Of a stretch of DNA of 64,000 nt, positions 49,286 to 57,090 are shown piece after piece. Under the pieces are notes generated by a model, which saw only the letters and a program-made list of their open reading frames with translations, did not search any database and was not told the origin of the DNA. The stretch is from a virus: positions 1-64,000 of IMG/VR virus record IMGVR_UViG_3300031951_000001; one strand, given 5' to 3'. Both the position numbers and the translations under genes were made by a program. Numbering within the stretch: position 1 is the first letter of the stretch; every line of letters begins with the position of its first letter.

Positions 49286-49987
49286 ATGGAAAATCTTGAT
49301 TACTTGAAACTTCAAAAGAAAATCGTCAATTCTGAAAATTTAGATGAGTTAAAGGACGCGGTAAAAGAAGTTAATCAATTTGTCAAAGATAAAAAAATAA
49401 AATCAGGTTCTGACGAGTTTAAAAAACTACAGGAAAGAATCAACATAGTATTAATCAAATTGAGAAAGAAATTAAAAACAGAACAAAAAACTATTGTTGT
49501 TACAGAGCAACAATTAAGTAGAATAGTTAAATTATTGTCGGAAGTTGATTCAACGTCACAGGACATTATTGATAGAATTCTTGACCAAATTTCAAAACAC
49601 GGGGAAGAATCATTGTCTCCATCACAAAAGAAAAAGTTACAAGATTTTAGTTCGGGTAAATCATTAGAATATGATAAACCAAAATTCAGAGATAGACCAG
49701 GTGTAACATTTGAATCACAAGAAGAACCCACTGTTTCATTTACATTACTTGAAACAATTGAAACTGAAGATGGTCATGAATACTTGGGTGAAGTTGTGTT
49801 TATGGAAAATGAATACACCGGATTTGTAACTACCGATGAGAATGAAGAACTCACATCAATTGAGTTTGAAAACTTAAATACACAAAAAGATTTATTAGAA
49901 GACGCGGGAGACAATGTCCCCCACATCGTAAGTTTTTTCGAAGGTGTGGTAATGGGATTAGCCGATGAGGACAATCCTTACGATTGA
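49286..49987 (+). CDS. Protein with internal tag and DUF6576-like segment
   Basis: A 233-residue protein. N-terminal 65 residues are a charged coil. Residues about 69-90 read KTIVVTEQQLSRIVKLLSEV, the same layout as the leader family but internal. Next comes IIDRILDQISKHGEESLSPS, resembling DUF6576 found at the C-terminus of rhomboid proteins. The C-terminal 90 residues are acidic beta. An internal leader implies cleavage after the coil. Late-type box (GTATTTATTAG) before ATG. Confidence 0.65.
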   Translation: MENLDYLKLQKKIVNSENLDELKDAVKEVNQFVKDKKIKSGSDEFKKLQERINIVLIKLRKKLKTEQKTIVVTEQQLSRIVKLLSEVDSTSQDIIDRILDQISKHGEESLSPSQKKKLQDFSSGKSLEYDKPKFRDRPGVTFESQEEPTVSFTLLETIETEDGHEYLGEVVFMENEYTGFVTTDENEELTSIEFENLNTQKDLLEDAGDNVPHIVSFFEGVVMGLADEDNPYD

Positions 49988-50169
49988 GTTTTTGGTTTTC
50001 TACCCCTTTTCTTTTTTTCAGGTACTGGAGTTGGCGTCGGGGCGTTAATAGATAATTCAGTTAATTCAACACCATCCTCATCATCCTTGTGAAGTTTTTT
50101 GTAATTTTTCCAAGAAATTAGAAAACCAATAAAAATTAGTGAGATAAAGATTAAGATAGTTATTAGCAT
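49978..50169 (-). CDS. Small membrane protein with basic tail (63 aa)
   Basis: One transmembrane helix (ITILIFISLIFIGFLISW) and a Pro-rich linker ending KKRGRKPKTQS, which includes an AT-hook-like RGRKP. Could tether DNA at the membrane; inference. Confidence 0.6.
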   Translation of the reverse strand: MLITILIFISLIFIGFLISWKNYKKLHKDDEDGVELTELSINAPTPTPVPEKKKRGRKPKTQS

Positions 50170-50194
50170 AGTTTTTCAGATAAATATATAAAAA

Positions 50195-50217
50195 AACCCC
50201 TTTTAGTAGGGGTTTTT
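50195..50217. terminator. Bidirectional terminator hairpin
   Basis: AAACCCC/GGGGTTT stem with an 8-nt loop, A-run left, T-run right, between the two minus-strand genes. Confidence 0.7.
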
Positions 50218-50238
50218 AATTATTTGGTTAATTTAATT

Positions 50239-50469
50239 TTATCGTTTCTTCTCCAAGACGTGAGCTCGTTCGATTGCCATTTCTTGAGTTTTAAATCCTT
50301 TTTCTACCAATTTCTTGGCGTGATAGATTTGAAAGTCAGTTGATGCTACTTCGGGACCCATGTGTTTGGATGACCCATCTTTTTTTGGACGGAATGAATC
50401 TTTACCATAAATGTCGTAGTGACCTACTTTGGTCATATAACGACCTCGTGAATTACCTTTTGTTGCCAT
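50239..50469 (-). CDS. Small basic protein (76 aa)
   Basis: Starts MATKGNSRGRYMTKVGHYDI; basic and Gly/Lys-rich, ending ERAHVLEKKR. A host-type box (TATATTTG) lies upstream. Possibly DNA binding; unknown. Confidence 0.65.
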   Translation of the reverse strand: MATKGNSRGRYMTKVGHYDIYGKDSFRPKKDGSSKHMGPEVASTDFQIYHAKKLVEKGFKTQEMAIERAHVLEKKR

Positions 50470-50591
50470 GTTTATATAAAATTATTAATTTTGTTTGATG
50501 GTACAAATATATGAAACAAATCGATTGAAAACAGAAAAAAAATAAAAAATATTTTTTGATACCATATATTTTTTCACTTACATTTGTTCAA

Positions 50592-50810
50592 ATGAAAATA
50601 CAATTAAACCCTTTCTCGCAAGTATTGTTGAGTGAATCTCACAAAGAAATTGTTTTGTTACCCTCACCCCAATTACATTATTACGATAAAGTAATGGGGA
50701 AAAACGATTGGACTATCGTCTTATCTATTAAGTTTATTATATGGGAAGTAGGATTGGCTATGGTTAAACCTGCGGAAATTATTAATACCAATAAAAATCA
50801 AGAACTGTAA
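50592..50810 (+). CDS. Small protein (72 aa)
   Basis: ATG 50592 (MKIQLNPFSQVLLSESHKEI) after a host-type TACATTTG box; the longer frame to 50556 overlaps the box. A short hydrophobic segment (IIWEVGLAMVKPAEII) is present. Stop overlaps the next start by one base. Confidence 0.65.
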   Translation: MKIQLNPFSQVLLSESHKEIVLLPSPQLHYYDKVMGKNDWTIVLSIKFIIWEVGLAMVKPAEIINTNKNQEL

Positions 50811-51334
50811 TGAGTAAAATATTAAGTAATTTTAAGAACATACATTTCTTGTGGTTAGTAGGTGTAATTTGTTTTTTGTCATTCTACATTCCTGTTGCTT
50901 GTTTTACAACATATTCAGATTATGTTCCCGAATGGACTCTACCGATATTTGTTTTTTCAACCATGATTCCACTTTGGTTTCATGAGTTTTTATGGAGGAC
51001 CGCTCAAATAGGGTCGGCTTCATATTTGGGGTTTCATGAGTTACATTTTGAGGATAGAAAATGGAAAAAGAAAACTTGTAATCCATTTTACTTTTTGTTT
51101 CACTATTTTTGGTGGTTAAGAAGAAAACCAATATTTTGGTTAATGACTTTAGCAATTATCGGGAGTCTTATTTACGGATATGTTGCTCCCTACGATGAGG
51201 ATGGGATTCACCCATTCACTCCTTTCCACGGTATAAATGCTATTTGGTGGCTTGGAATTATAAAAGATTTTGTTATATTTAGAAACGACGCTAAAGAAGG
51301 ATTAATTAGACATTATAGACACAATTACGAATGA
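50810..51334 (+). CDS. Membrane protein with 3-4 helices (174 aa)
   Basis: Hydrophobic segments at about residues 11-31 (FLWLVGVICFLSFYIPVACF), 43-63 and 108-125 (FWLMTLAIIGSLIYGY), with conserved-looking Trp/His residues (GFHELHFEDRKW). No family recognised. Overlaps the T9SS-cargo gene start by 4 nt. Confidence 0.7.
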   Translation: MSKILSNFKNIHFLWLVGVICFLSFYIPVACFTTYSDYVPEWTLPIFVFSTMIPLWFHEFLWRTAQIGSASYLGFHELHFEDRKWKKKTCNPFYFLFHYFWWLRRKPIFWLMTLAIIGSLIYGYVAPYDEDGIHPFTPFHGINAIWWLGIIKDFVIFRNDAKEGLIRHYRHNYE

Positions 51335-53145
51335 AACATTTAATTTTATTACTATCAATTTTACTATCGTCTCTAACTTCATTTTCACAATGTGGTGGAG
51401 CTCTTACATTTGATTTAAGTACCCCACCAGCCGCTGACGGAACATACCCCCCCAACACAACCATAGAACTTTGTGTTACAATGACCGGATGGAATGGTAA
51501 TGCCCAAGGGTCTAATTGGATGGAAGGTTTCGGATTAACATTGGGAGCGGGATGGGTAGTTGTGAATCCAACACTTCCTCCTGACGATGCTGACGCAGAT
51601 GCAAGCGGAACTTGGTTATGGATGAATACTGTAACTTCTGATGCCACAGGTTTGGTGGCAGGTCCTGGTTATTTCTTTGAAGGTCCGACAGGCCCAACAG
51701 ATGGTAACCCCGGTAATGACTGGGGTGACTATTGTATGAATGGAGATTGTGTTTGGACTTTCTGTGTCGAACTTACTTCATCGGGTAATAGTGGTGACCC
51801 TTTAAATATTGAGGTACAAAACTTTTCTGATGGTACTATGGGGAGTTGGGGTAATGCCGATTGTGTAGGTCAAGACCCACCTGTTAGTATTTTTATTGGA
51901 GAGGTTGGATGTAACACATATGGATGTACAAACGCTGCGGCTTGTAACTATGATGCCAACGCGGCTTGTGATGATGGTAGTTGTATTTTACCAGGTTGTA
52001 CCGACCCACTTGCCTGTAACTTTGATTTAAACGCACCCTGTGATGACGGTAGTTGTACTTATGGTGGATGTACCGACCCAATTGCCTGTAACTTCAATCC
52101 ACTTGCGGGATGTGATGACGGAACTTGTAACTATTTCAGTATGGGGGACATAACCCATAATTTTATCCCATGTCCTGACACAACTTGTACTGGTTCAGAG
52201 GTAATGTATTCAGTTACAGGAAATATTACTTCCACATATGATTGGCAAGTTTCAGGTGGAGGACTTGTAACTACTGACCTCACAAAAGATTGTGAAATTA
52301 TTTGGGGGGACATTCCTGGAACATATACAATTACGGTACAAGAAACTACGGAGGAAGGATGTGTCGGAGTAATTAAAACTTGTGAAGTTGAACTTATCAT
52401 ACCCGATATTATATTCAATCATAACTCATTTTCAATGTGCTTAAATTCGTCGGATGAGATTATACCGTTTCCGCAAGGTGGAAGTTGGTCTTCAGAGTTT
52501 ATGAATGGAAACACATTTGTTGGAACCAAACCTGGAACATATCATCCATCCTACCTTACTAATATTCACGGATGTGACATCCAAGAAGAAGTTGAGGTTG
52601 TTGTTAAAAGAAAATACGAAGCTCCAAATATTATTTATAGTGCCGAGTTAATTGACCTTTGTTTTGATTCGGGAGTTCAAACATATATTGCTGAAGATAC
52701 AGTTGGTGTAACATACGGATGGTTTATCGACGAAGTTAAACAATTATCGAACGAAAATAATATGACAATCGAATGGTATGATACTACACGAACTTATATT
52801 GTTAAGGTGATTGCTTACGACGAGATTGGTTGTGAAAGTGAACCAAAATTAATATCCGTAAAAACCGAATCCTGTCAGAGATTTTTCGCACCAAACTCAT
52901 TTACGCCTAATGGTGATGGAACAAACGACATTTTTGAAGTCAGAGGATTGTCAGTTTATAGACCAATGATGAGAGTATTCAATAGGTGGGGTGTGGTAGT
53001 TTATGAATCATCAAATCTTTGGTGGACTGGTGATAGTGGAAGTGGTTACTATTGTGACAATGGAATCTATAATTGGATAATTGAATATAAAGATAAATTC
53101 GGACAGAATAAACAAGAGTCCGGTTATGTAACACTTATTAGGTAA
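51331..53145 (+). CDS. Exported T9SS type-B cargo-like protein
   Basis: A 604-residue protein. Signal peptide MKHLILLLSILLSSLTSFSQ. After an N-terminal beta domain, residues about 197-267 hold three copies of a cysteine-rich unit (GCTDPxACNxDxNAxCDDGSC). Further beta domains follow. The last about 85 residues begin FAPNSFTPNGDGTNDIFEVR and end IYNWIIEYKDKFG...GYVTLIR, the gliding-motility-associated/type-B C-terminal sorting domain (CHU_C) that directs export by the T9SS and surface attachment. Such a gene in a phage-like genome is rare. Overlaps both neighbours. Confidence 0.85.
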   Translation: MKHLILLLSILLSSLTSFSQCGGALTFDLSTPPAADGTYPPNTTIELCVTMTGWNGNAQGSNWMEGFGLTLGAGWVVVNPTLPPDDADADASGTWLWMNTVTSDATGLVAGPGYFFEGPTGPTDGNPGNDWGDYCMNGDCVWTFCVELTSSGNSGDPLNIEVQNFSDGTMGSWGNADCVGQDPPVSIFIGEVGCNTYGCTNAAACNYDANAACDDGSCILPGCTDPLACNFDLNAPCDDGSCTYGGCTDPIACNFNPLAGCDDGTCNYFSMGDITHNFIPCPDTTCTGSEVMYSVTGNITSTYDWQVSGGGLVTTDLTKDCEIIWGDIPGTYTITVQETTEEGCVGVIKTCEVELIIPDIIFNHNSFSMCLNSSDEIIPFPQGGSWSSEFMNGNTFVGTKPGTYHPSYLTNIHGCDIQEEVEVVVKRKYEAPNIIYSAELIDLCFDSGVQTYIAEDTVGVTYGWFIDEVKQLSNENNMTIEWYDTTRTYIVKVIAYDEIGCESEPKLISVKTESCQRFFAPNSFTPNGDGTNDIFEVRGLSVYRPMMRVFNRWGVVVYESSNLWWTGDSGSGYYCDNGIYNWIIEYKDKFGQNKQESGYVTLIR

Positions 53146-53399
53146 TGTACGATAGAAAAGTTATGTTAAGATTATTTTGGTCCATTGTTTTCATTATATT
53201 GTTATGTATAATGACATTATTGGTCGGATGTACGAGTAGAGAAAAACAAAAAGAAATTAGTGTATATGATGTTGATACATTAGATACAGAATACTCCGTT
53301 TATATAATTGATAGTTGTGAGTATATAATTTTTTACGGAGGTAGTTCGACTTGGGGAAGTCATAAAGGAAATTGTAGTAATCCGATTCACAATAGATAA
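53145..53399 (+). CDS. Lipoprotein of unknown function (84 aa)
   Basis: Hydrophobic segment FIILLCIMTLLVGC with lipobox LVGC. C-terminus DSCEYIIFYGGSSTWGSHKG then NCSNPIHNR resembles a motif frequent in Bacteroidota phage proteins. Overlaps the upstream stop (TAATG). Confidence 0.7.
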   Translation: MYDRKVMLRLFWSIVFIILLCIMTLLVGCTSREKQKEISVYDVDTLDTEYSVYIIDSCEYIIFYGGSSTWGSHKGNCSNPIHNR

Positions 53400-53418
53400 T
53401 TTGCCGTATATTCGCGGT

Positions 53419-54480
53419 ATGAATGAGGTTTTGAATAGATATTATGAGGAAGGATTGGTGTATAAACAAGTACATCCGACCCTTCCTTTGACTATTTGGA
53501 ATTATTCTGAAAAGGTTCAGTATGATAATTTATGGGATGATATAACTTTACAAACTCGAGGTCTTGTAACTGATGACGAGGGTAATATAATCGCAAGACC
53601 ATTTCGTAAATTTTTCAATGACACTGAAGGAAGACATACTCCGACAGAAGAATTTGATGTTTATGAAAAAATGGACGGTTCTTTAGGTATCCTATTTAAT
53701 TATCAAGGTGAATGGGTTATGGCTACCCGAGGGTCATTTGTATCTGAACAAGCAATCAAAGGTTTTGAGATTCTCAAGAATTATGATTATGAAAAACTTC
53801 ACAAGAATTACACTTACCTGTTTGAGATAATCTATAAGGAAAACAGAATAGTGGTTCAGTATGATTATGATGACTTAATCCTTATTGGTGTGATAGAAAC
53901 CAAAACCGGATACGAAGTTGATTTACATGATGGAGAAAATGATATCAGGTTGAGGAATATGATACATAATCTTGGGTTTAAATTGGTAAAAAAATACGAC
54001 CAACTTAAAAATTTTTCTCACTTGAAAGATTTTATACCCGACAATAAAGAAGGGTATGTTATAAAATTTTCTAACGGCGAAAGAATAAAAATCAAAGGTG
54101 AAGAATACTTAAGATTACATAAACTGATGACAAATGTCTCAACAACTGCGGTTTGGGAAATGTTAAGTGAGGGTCGTGATGTCTTGGAAATACTGAAAGA
54201 TGTTCCTGATGAATTCTATAAAAGAATAAAGATGTATGTTTTAGATTTGAGATATTCTTATTTATCTTATAGTGAATACGCGGGAAAAATGCATGACAAA
54301 TTCCGTTACGGTAAATTTAACGATAGATATCCCGAGCCGACCAAAAAAGAATTTGCGGAATTTTTGACATTGAATAATATTGACCCGAAGGTGAAAGCAT
54401 TATGCTTTGCGATATGGGACAATAAGAATTATGATAAAATGATATGGAAATATATAAAACCTGAATTTAAAAGATTATGA
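53419..54480 (+). CDS. RNA ligase, T4 Rnl1-like
   Basis: A 353-residue ATP-dependent RNA ligase. ATG 53419 lies 5 nt after a TATATTCG-type promoter; a TTG in frame at 53401 is rejected. Nucleotidyltransferase motif I is EKMDGSLG with Lys84 as AMP acceptor; preceded by TRGLV and RPFRKFFN; motif IV is EGYVIKF and motif V RIKIKGEEY. The C-terminal 110 residues form the helical domain of the Rnl1 group. T4 Rnl1 repairs host tRNAs cut in the anticodon loop, a defence response; the same role is plausible given the odd tRNA-like genes here. Confidence 0.92.
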   Translation: MNEVLNRYYEEGLVYKQVHPTLPLTIWNYSEKVQYDNLWDDITLQTRGLVTDDEGNIIARPFRKFFNDTEGRHTPTEEFDVYEKMDGSLGILFNYQGEWVMATRGSFVSEQAIKGFEILKNYDYEKLHKNYTYLFEIIYKENRIVVQYDYDDLILIGVIETKTGYEVDLHDGENDIRLRNMIHNLGFKLVKKYDQLKNFSHLKDFIPDNKEGYVIKFSNGERIKIKGEEYLRLHKLMTNVSTTAVWEMLSEGRDVLEILKDVPDEFYKRIKMYVLDLRYSYLSYSEYAGKMHDKFRYGKFNDRYPEPTKKEFAEFLTLNNIDPKVKALCFAIWDNKNYDKMIWKYIKPEFKRL

Positions 54481-55151
54481 ACATTTTAATTAAATACCCC
54501 TCGAGAGGAAGACCCGAGTTGTTTAAACAAACAACACAAAAATTTATAGATAAATTATCAGCTAAACACGATGTTAAATTTGTTTTTTCTCTTGATATAG
54601 ATGATAAAACTATGAATAATTCTGAAATTATTGAGTTTATGATGTCATTACCCATCAAGAAGAAGATAAATTTTAGAAATAATAAAAGTAAAGTAGATGC
54701 GATAAACACAGATTTGGACGATGAAAAATTTGATATTTTAATCTATATACAGGATGATTTGACACCAATTATTCATGGGTATGATGATTTGATTGCAAAC
54801 CAATTTGAAAAATCGGAGTATGGTCTGGATTGTATGATACATTTTCAGACCCCAAGATGGTCCGATTCTTTGGACATATATTGTGTGATGGGTAAAAAAT
54901 ATTATGATAGATTTGGATATGTATATCATCCGTCTTATAAGGCTCTTTTTTGTGATGACGAATACACCGAAGTTTCTAAATTATTAGGTAGAAATGTTTT
55001 TGTACCCGGCATTGACCCATTTCATCATAATCATGGTTTAATACAAGGGGATGAAGTTGAAATGACAAATAGGTCTCATGGAAATGAGGATTGGGCTCTT
55101 TTACAGCAAAGAAGAGAGAATAATTTTTATTTGGATTTATCATCAAATTAA
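54477..55151 (+). CDS. GT-A fold glycosyltransferase-like protein
   Basis: A 224-residue protein. N-terminus MNILIKYPSRGRPELFKQTT and FVFSLDIDDKTMN match the nucleotide-sugar-binding start of GT2-like enzymes; YIQDDLTPIIHGYDDLIANQ supplies a DxD-like metal site. No membrane segment. Overlaps the RNA ligase by 4 nt. Target unknown. Confidence 0.65.
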   Translation: MNILIKYPSRGRPELFKQTTQKFIDKLSAKHDVKFVFSLDIDDKTMNNSEIIEFMMSLPIKKKINFRNNKSKVDAINTDLDDEKFDILIYIQDDLTPIIHGYDDLIANQFEKSEYGLDCMIHFQTPRWSDSLDIYCVMGKKYYDRFGYVYHPSYKALFCDDEYTEVSKLLGRNVFVPGIDPFHHNHGLIQGDEVEMTNRSHGNEDWALLQQRRENNFYLDLSSN

Positions 55152-55168
55152 CAATAATTTTTTTTAAT

Positions 55169-55873
55169 ATGAAAGCGATTGTGTTAGGAAAAGGGAAGTT
55201 GGGAAGTGAAATTGTTAAACAAACGGGATGGGACTACTTGTGTAGGGCTGAACATGAAATTACAATTGATAATTTCGATGAGTGGAAAAATAAAATGGAC
55301 GATTACGATGTGGTTGTTAATTGTATTGCAAACACCGATACGTATTCGGATGACAAGGACAAACATTGGAAAGCCAATTACGAGTTAGTAACTTACTTGG
55401 CGGAGTATTGTGATGACTACGGAAAGAAGTTGGTTCATATATCGACCGATTACCTTTATCAAAATTCGGTAACAGAAGCAACCGAAGAAGACGAACCATT
55501 GTTTGACCATACTTGGTATATGTTCACTAAATTATTGGCTGATGAATATTTGAAAGAACATGCGAAAAATTATTTGATTTGTAGATTGTCACATAAACCA
55601 TATCCATTTCCTTATCATAGTGCTTGGACTGATGTGATGACAAACGCCGATTATACACCAGTAATTTCTGATTTAGTTATTAAATTAATTGAAGGAGGTG
55701 CTAGTGGTTTGTATAATGTTGGTACAGAAAAAAAGTCAATTTACCAACTGGCCAAAAGAACCAAAGAAGATGTTAAAGAAATATTTTCACCACCACACGT
55801 ACCAAAAGATATTTCGATGAATTTGTCAAAAATGGAAAAATTCTTATTAAATTTGTATCAAGTATCGGAGTAA
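55169..55873 (+). CDS. RmlD-like NAD(P)-dependent sugar reductase
   Basis: A 234-residue protein: Rossmann motif VLGKGKLGSE at the N-terminus, VVNCIANTDTYSDDKDKHWK, VHISTDYLYQNS and a catalytic-type YMFTK (YxxxK). Resembles dTDP-4-dehydrorhamnose reductase and short-chain dehydrogenase epimerases. With the preceding glycosyltransferase it suggests modification of a sugar on virion or host surface. C-terminal part is short. Confidence 0.8.
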   Translation: MKAIVLGKGKLGSEIVKQTGWDYLCRAEHEITIDNFDEWKNKMDDYDVVVNCIANTDTYSDDKDKHWKANYELVTYLAEYCDDYGKKLVHISTDYLYQNSVTEATEEDEPLFDHTWYMFTKLLADEYLKEHAKNYLICRLSHKPYPFPYHSAWTDVMTNADYTPVISDLVIKLIEGGASGLYNVGTEKKSIYQLAKRTKEDVKEIFSPPHVPKDISMNLSKMEKFLLNLYQVSE

Positions 55874-55879
55874 ATTATT

Positions 55880-56092
55880 ATGGATAAAAAATTATATGTT
55901 ATAAAACTAAAACATAATTTGACCGACATTGTTTTGGGTGAAAAAATTATTATACCACAAGGGGAAATTATTTTAAATAATATCAGCAGTGATACTTTAT
56001 CTCTGATTGATTTTCCCCTTGTGGTGAGAGAATACGGAAACGGTATTAAGACATTCGCACAAAAAACTGACTGTACAATTGAAGAGATATGA
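55880..56092 (+). CDS. Small protein (70 aa)
   Basis: MDKKLYVIKLKHNLTDIVLG followed by beta strands and a C-terminal helix KTFAQKTDCTIEEI. Seven nt after the reductase; overlaps the next gene by 4 nt. Unknown. Confidence 0.6.
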   Translation: MDKKLYVIKLKHNLTDIVLGEKIIIPQGEIILNNISSDTLSLIDFPLVVREYGNGIKTFAQKTDCTIEEI

Positions 56093-56364
56093 AGATTAGA
56101 TTAGTTGAAACGGATACACCATCGAGAGTTAGCTTCATGGGTAAAAAATTATCTTTTTATTCCAAAGATGTTTATCACAGAACTAAAATCTCGAACCCAC
56201 AACATATAATTGTTGTTGATGAGAATGAAAAAATGATTTCATCTAGCTCGTCAGAACTAACTCCGGATTTTATAATATCAGATGATGATATTAAGTCAAT
56301 CGTTGAATTTCACAACAGAACAGGTAATTTACCTGACTTTTATTTGTTTGAAAAGGATGTTTGA
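56089..56364 (+). CDS. Small protein (91 aa)
   Basis: Starts MKIRLVETDTPSRVSFMGKK; contains SSSSSELTPDFIISDDDI-like acidic region. Unknown; coupled to 55880. Confidence 0.6.
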   Translation: MKIRLVETDTPSRVSFMGKKLSFYSKDVYHRTKISNPQHIIVVDENEKMISSSSSELTPDFIISDDDIKSIVEFHNRTGNLPDFYLFEKDV

Positions 56365-56366
56365 TA

Positions 56367-56374
56367 TATCTTTG
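56367..56374 (+). promoter_or_regulatory. Host-type -7 box
   Basis: TATCTTTG, 14 nt before ATG 56389. Confidence 0.6.
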
Positions 56375-56388
56375 TAAAATTATTAGAA

Positions 56389-56664
56389 ATGGATAAAGAT
56401 TTTATATCGGATGAGCTGAAAATTCGGCTCATAGAATATGGGTTTGATATACCCGATGTTGATGATGTTTTGTATCAACAAGCATTTAGATGGTTTAGAG
56501 AAAACAAAAATTTATTTGGGTTTGTAGAACAAATAACTAAACACACATATAAATTTTTTGTAAAAGATTTTAGTGAAAATAAAGGATTGGTATTTTCTAG
56601 TTATGTTTATGATAACTATGAGGAAGCTCAATTGGAATGTCTAAAGAAACTATTTGAAATTTAA
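56389..56664 (+). CDS. Conserved small phage-type protein (91 aa)
   Basis: MDKDFISDELKIRLIEYGFD, then YQQAFRWFRENKNLFGFVEQ and YDNYEEAQLECLKKLFEI. The pattern AFRWFRE...YEEAxLxCLKKL occurs in many Bacteroidota phages and prophages; function unknown. Confidence 0.7.
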   Translation: MDKDFISDELKIRLIEYGFDIPDVDDVLYQQAFRWFRENKNLFGFVEQITKHTYKFFVKDFSENKGLVFSSYVYDNYEEAQLECLKKLFEI

Positions 56665-56668
56665 TTAT

Positions 56669-56917
56669 ATGACAAGGTTAGAACGCAAAAGCAATTTTCA
56701 AGAACAGGACAGTATGGACGCAGGTCGCGGGGTATTTGGTCTCATGGATGGAGTTATGATGAAAGTTTTTCGGATTAATGATGATGAACTTGATAAGATT
56801 TGTGAATTGGCAACCGACGATGAGTTGGAACTTTTTACAAAGGAGGATAGAACAATCAGTGAGTCAAAACAATTACTAATGTTTCTAAAAGAAAAAATTT
56901 ACATCAATGGAAAATAA
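56669..56917 (+). CDS. Small acidic protein (82 aa)
   Basis: ATG 56669 (MTRLERKSNFQEQDSMDAGR), chosen over TTG 56654. Middle is hydrophobic (GVFGLMDGVMMKVFRI), C-terminal half is acidic. Overlaps the next gene by 11 nt. Unknown. Confidence 0.6.
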   Translation: MTRLERKSNFQEQDSMDAGRGVFGLMDGVMMKVFRINDDELDKICELATDDELELFTKEDRTISESKQLLMFLKEKIYINGK

Positions 56918-57089
56918 ATGGTTTAACTTCAAGACAAAGGTCATCCAAAAAATTGCTCAAATTTTTGGAGTAAAGGTTCATGTCTTCCAAAGTTTGTCTA
57001 ACATAAAAACAATAGACACTGACGACATCGAATCTCCTAACGATTACAAACAACCAACAAGCGTACCCGAGCGCCAAATCGGAGATTAA
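56907..57089 (+). CDS. Small protein (60 aa)
   Basis: MENKWFNFKTKVIQKIAQIF, then a Ser/Asp-rich region ending SVPERQIGD. One nt before the repeat-protein gene. Unknown. Confidence 0.55.
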   Translation: MENKWFNFKTKVIQKIAQIFGVKVHVFQSLSNIKTIDTDDIESPNDYKQPTSVPERQIGD

Positions 57090-57090
57090 A

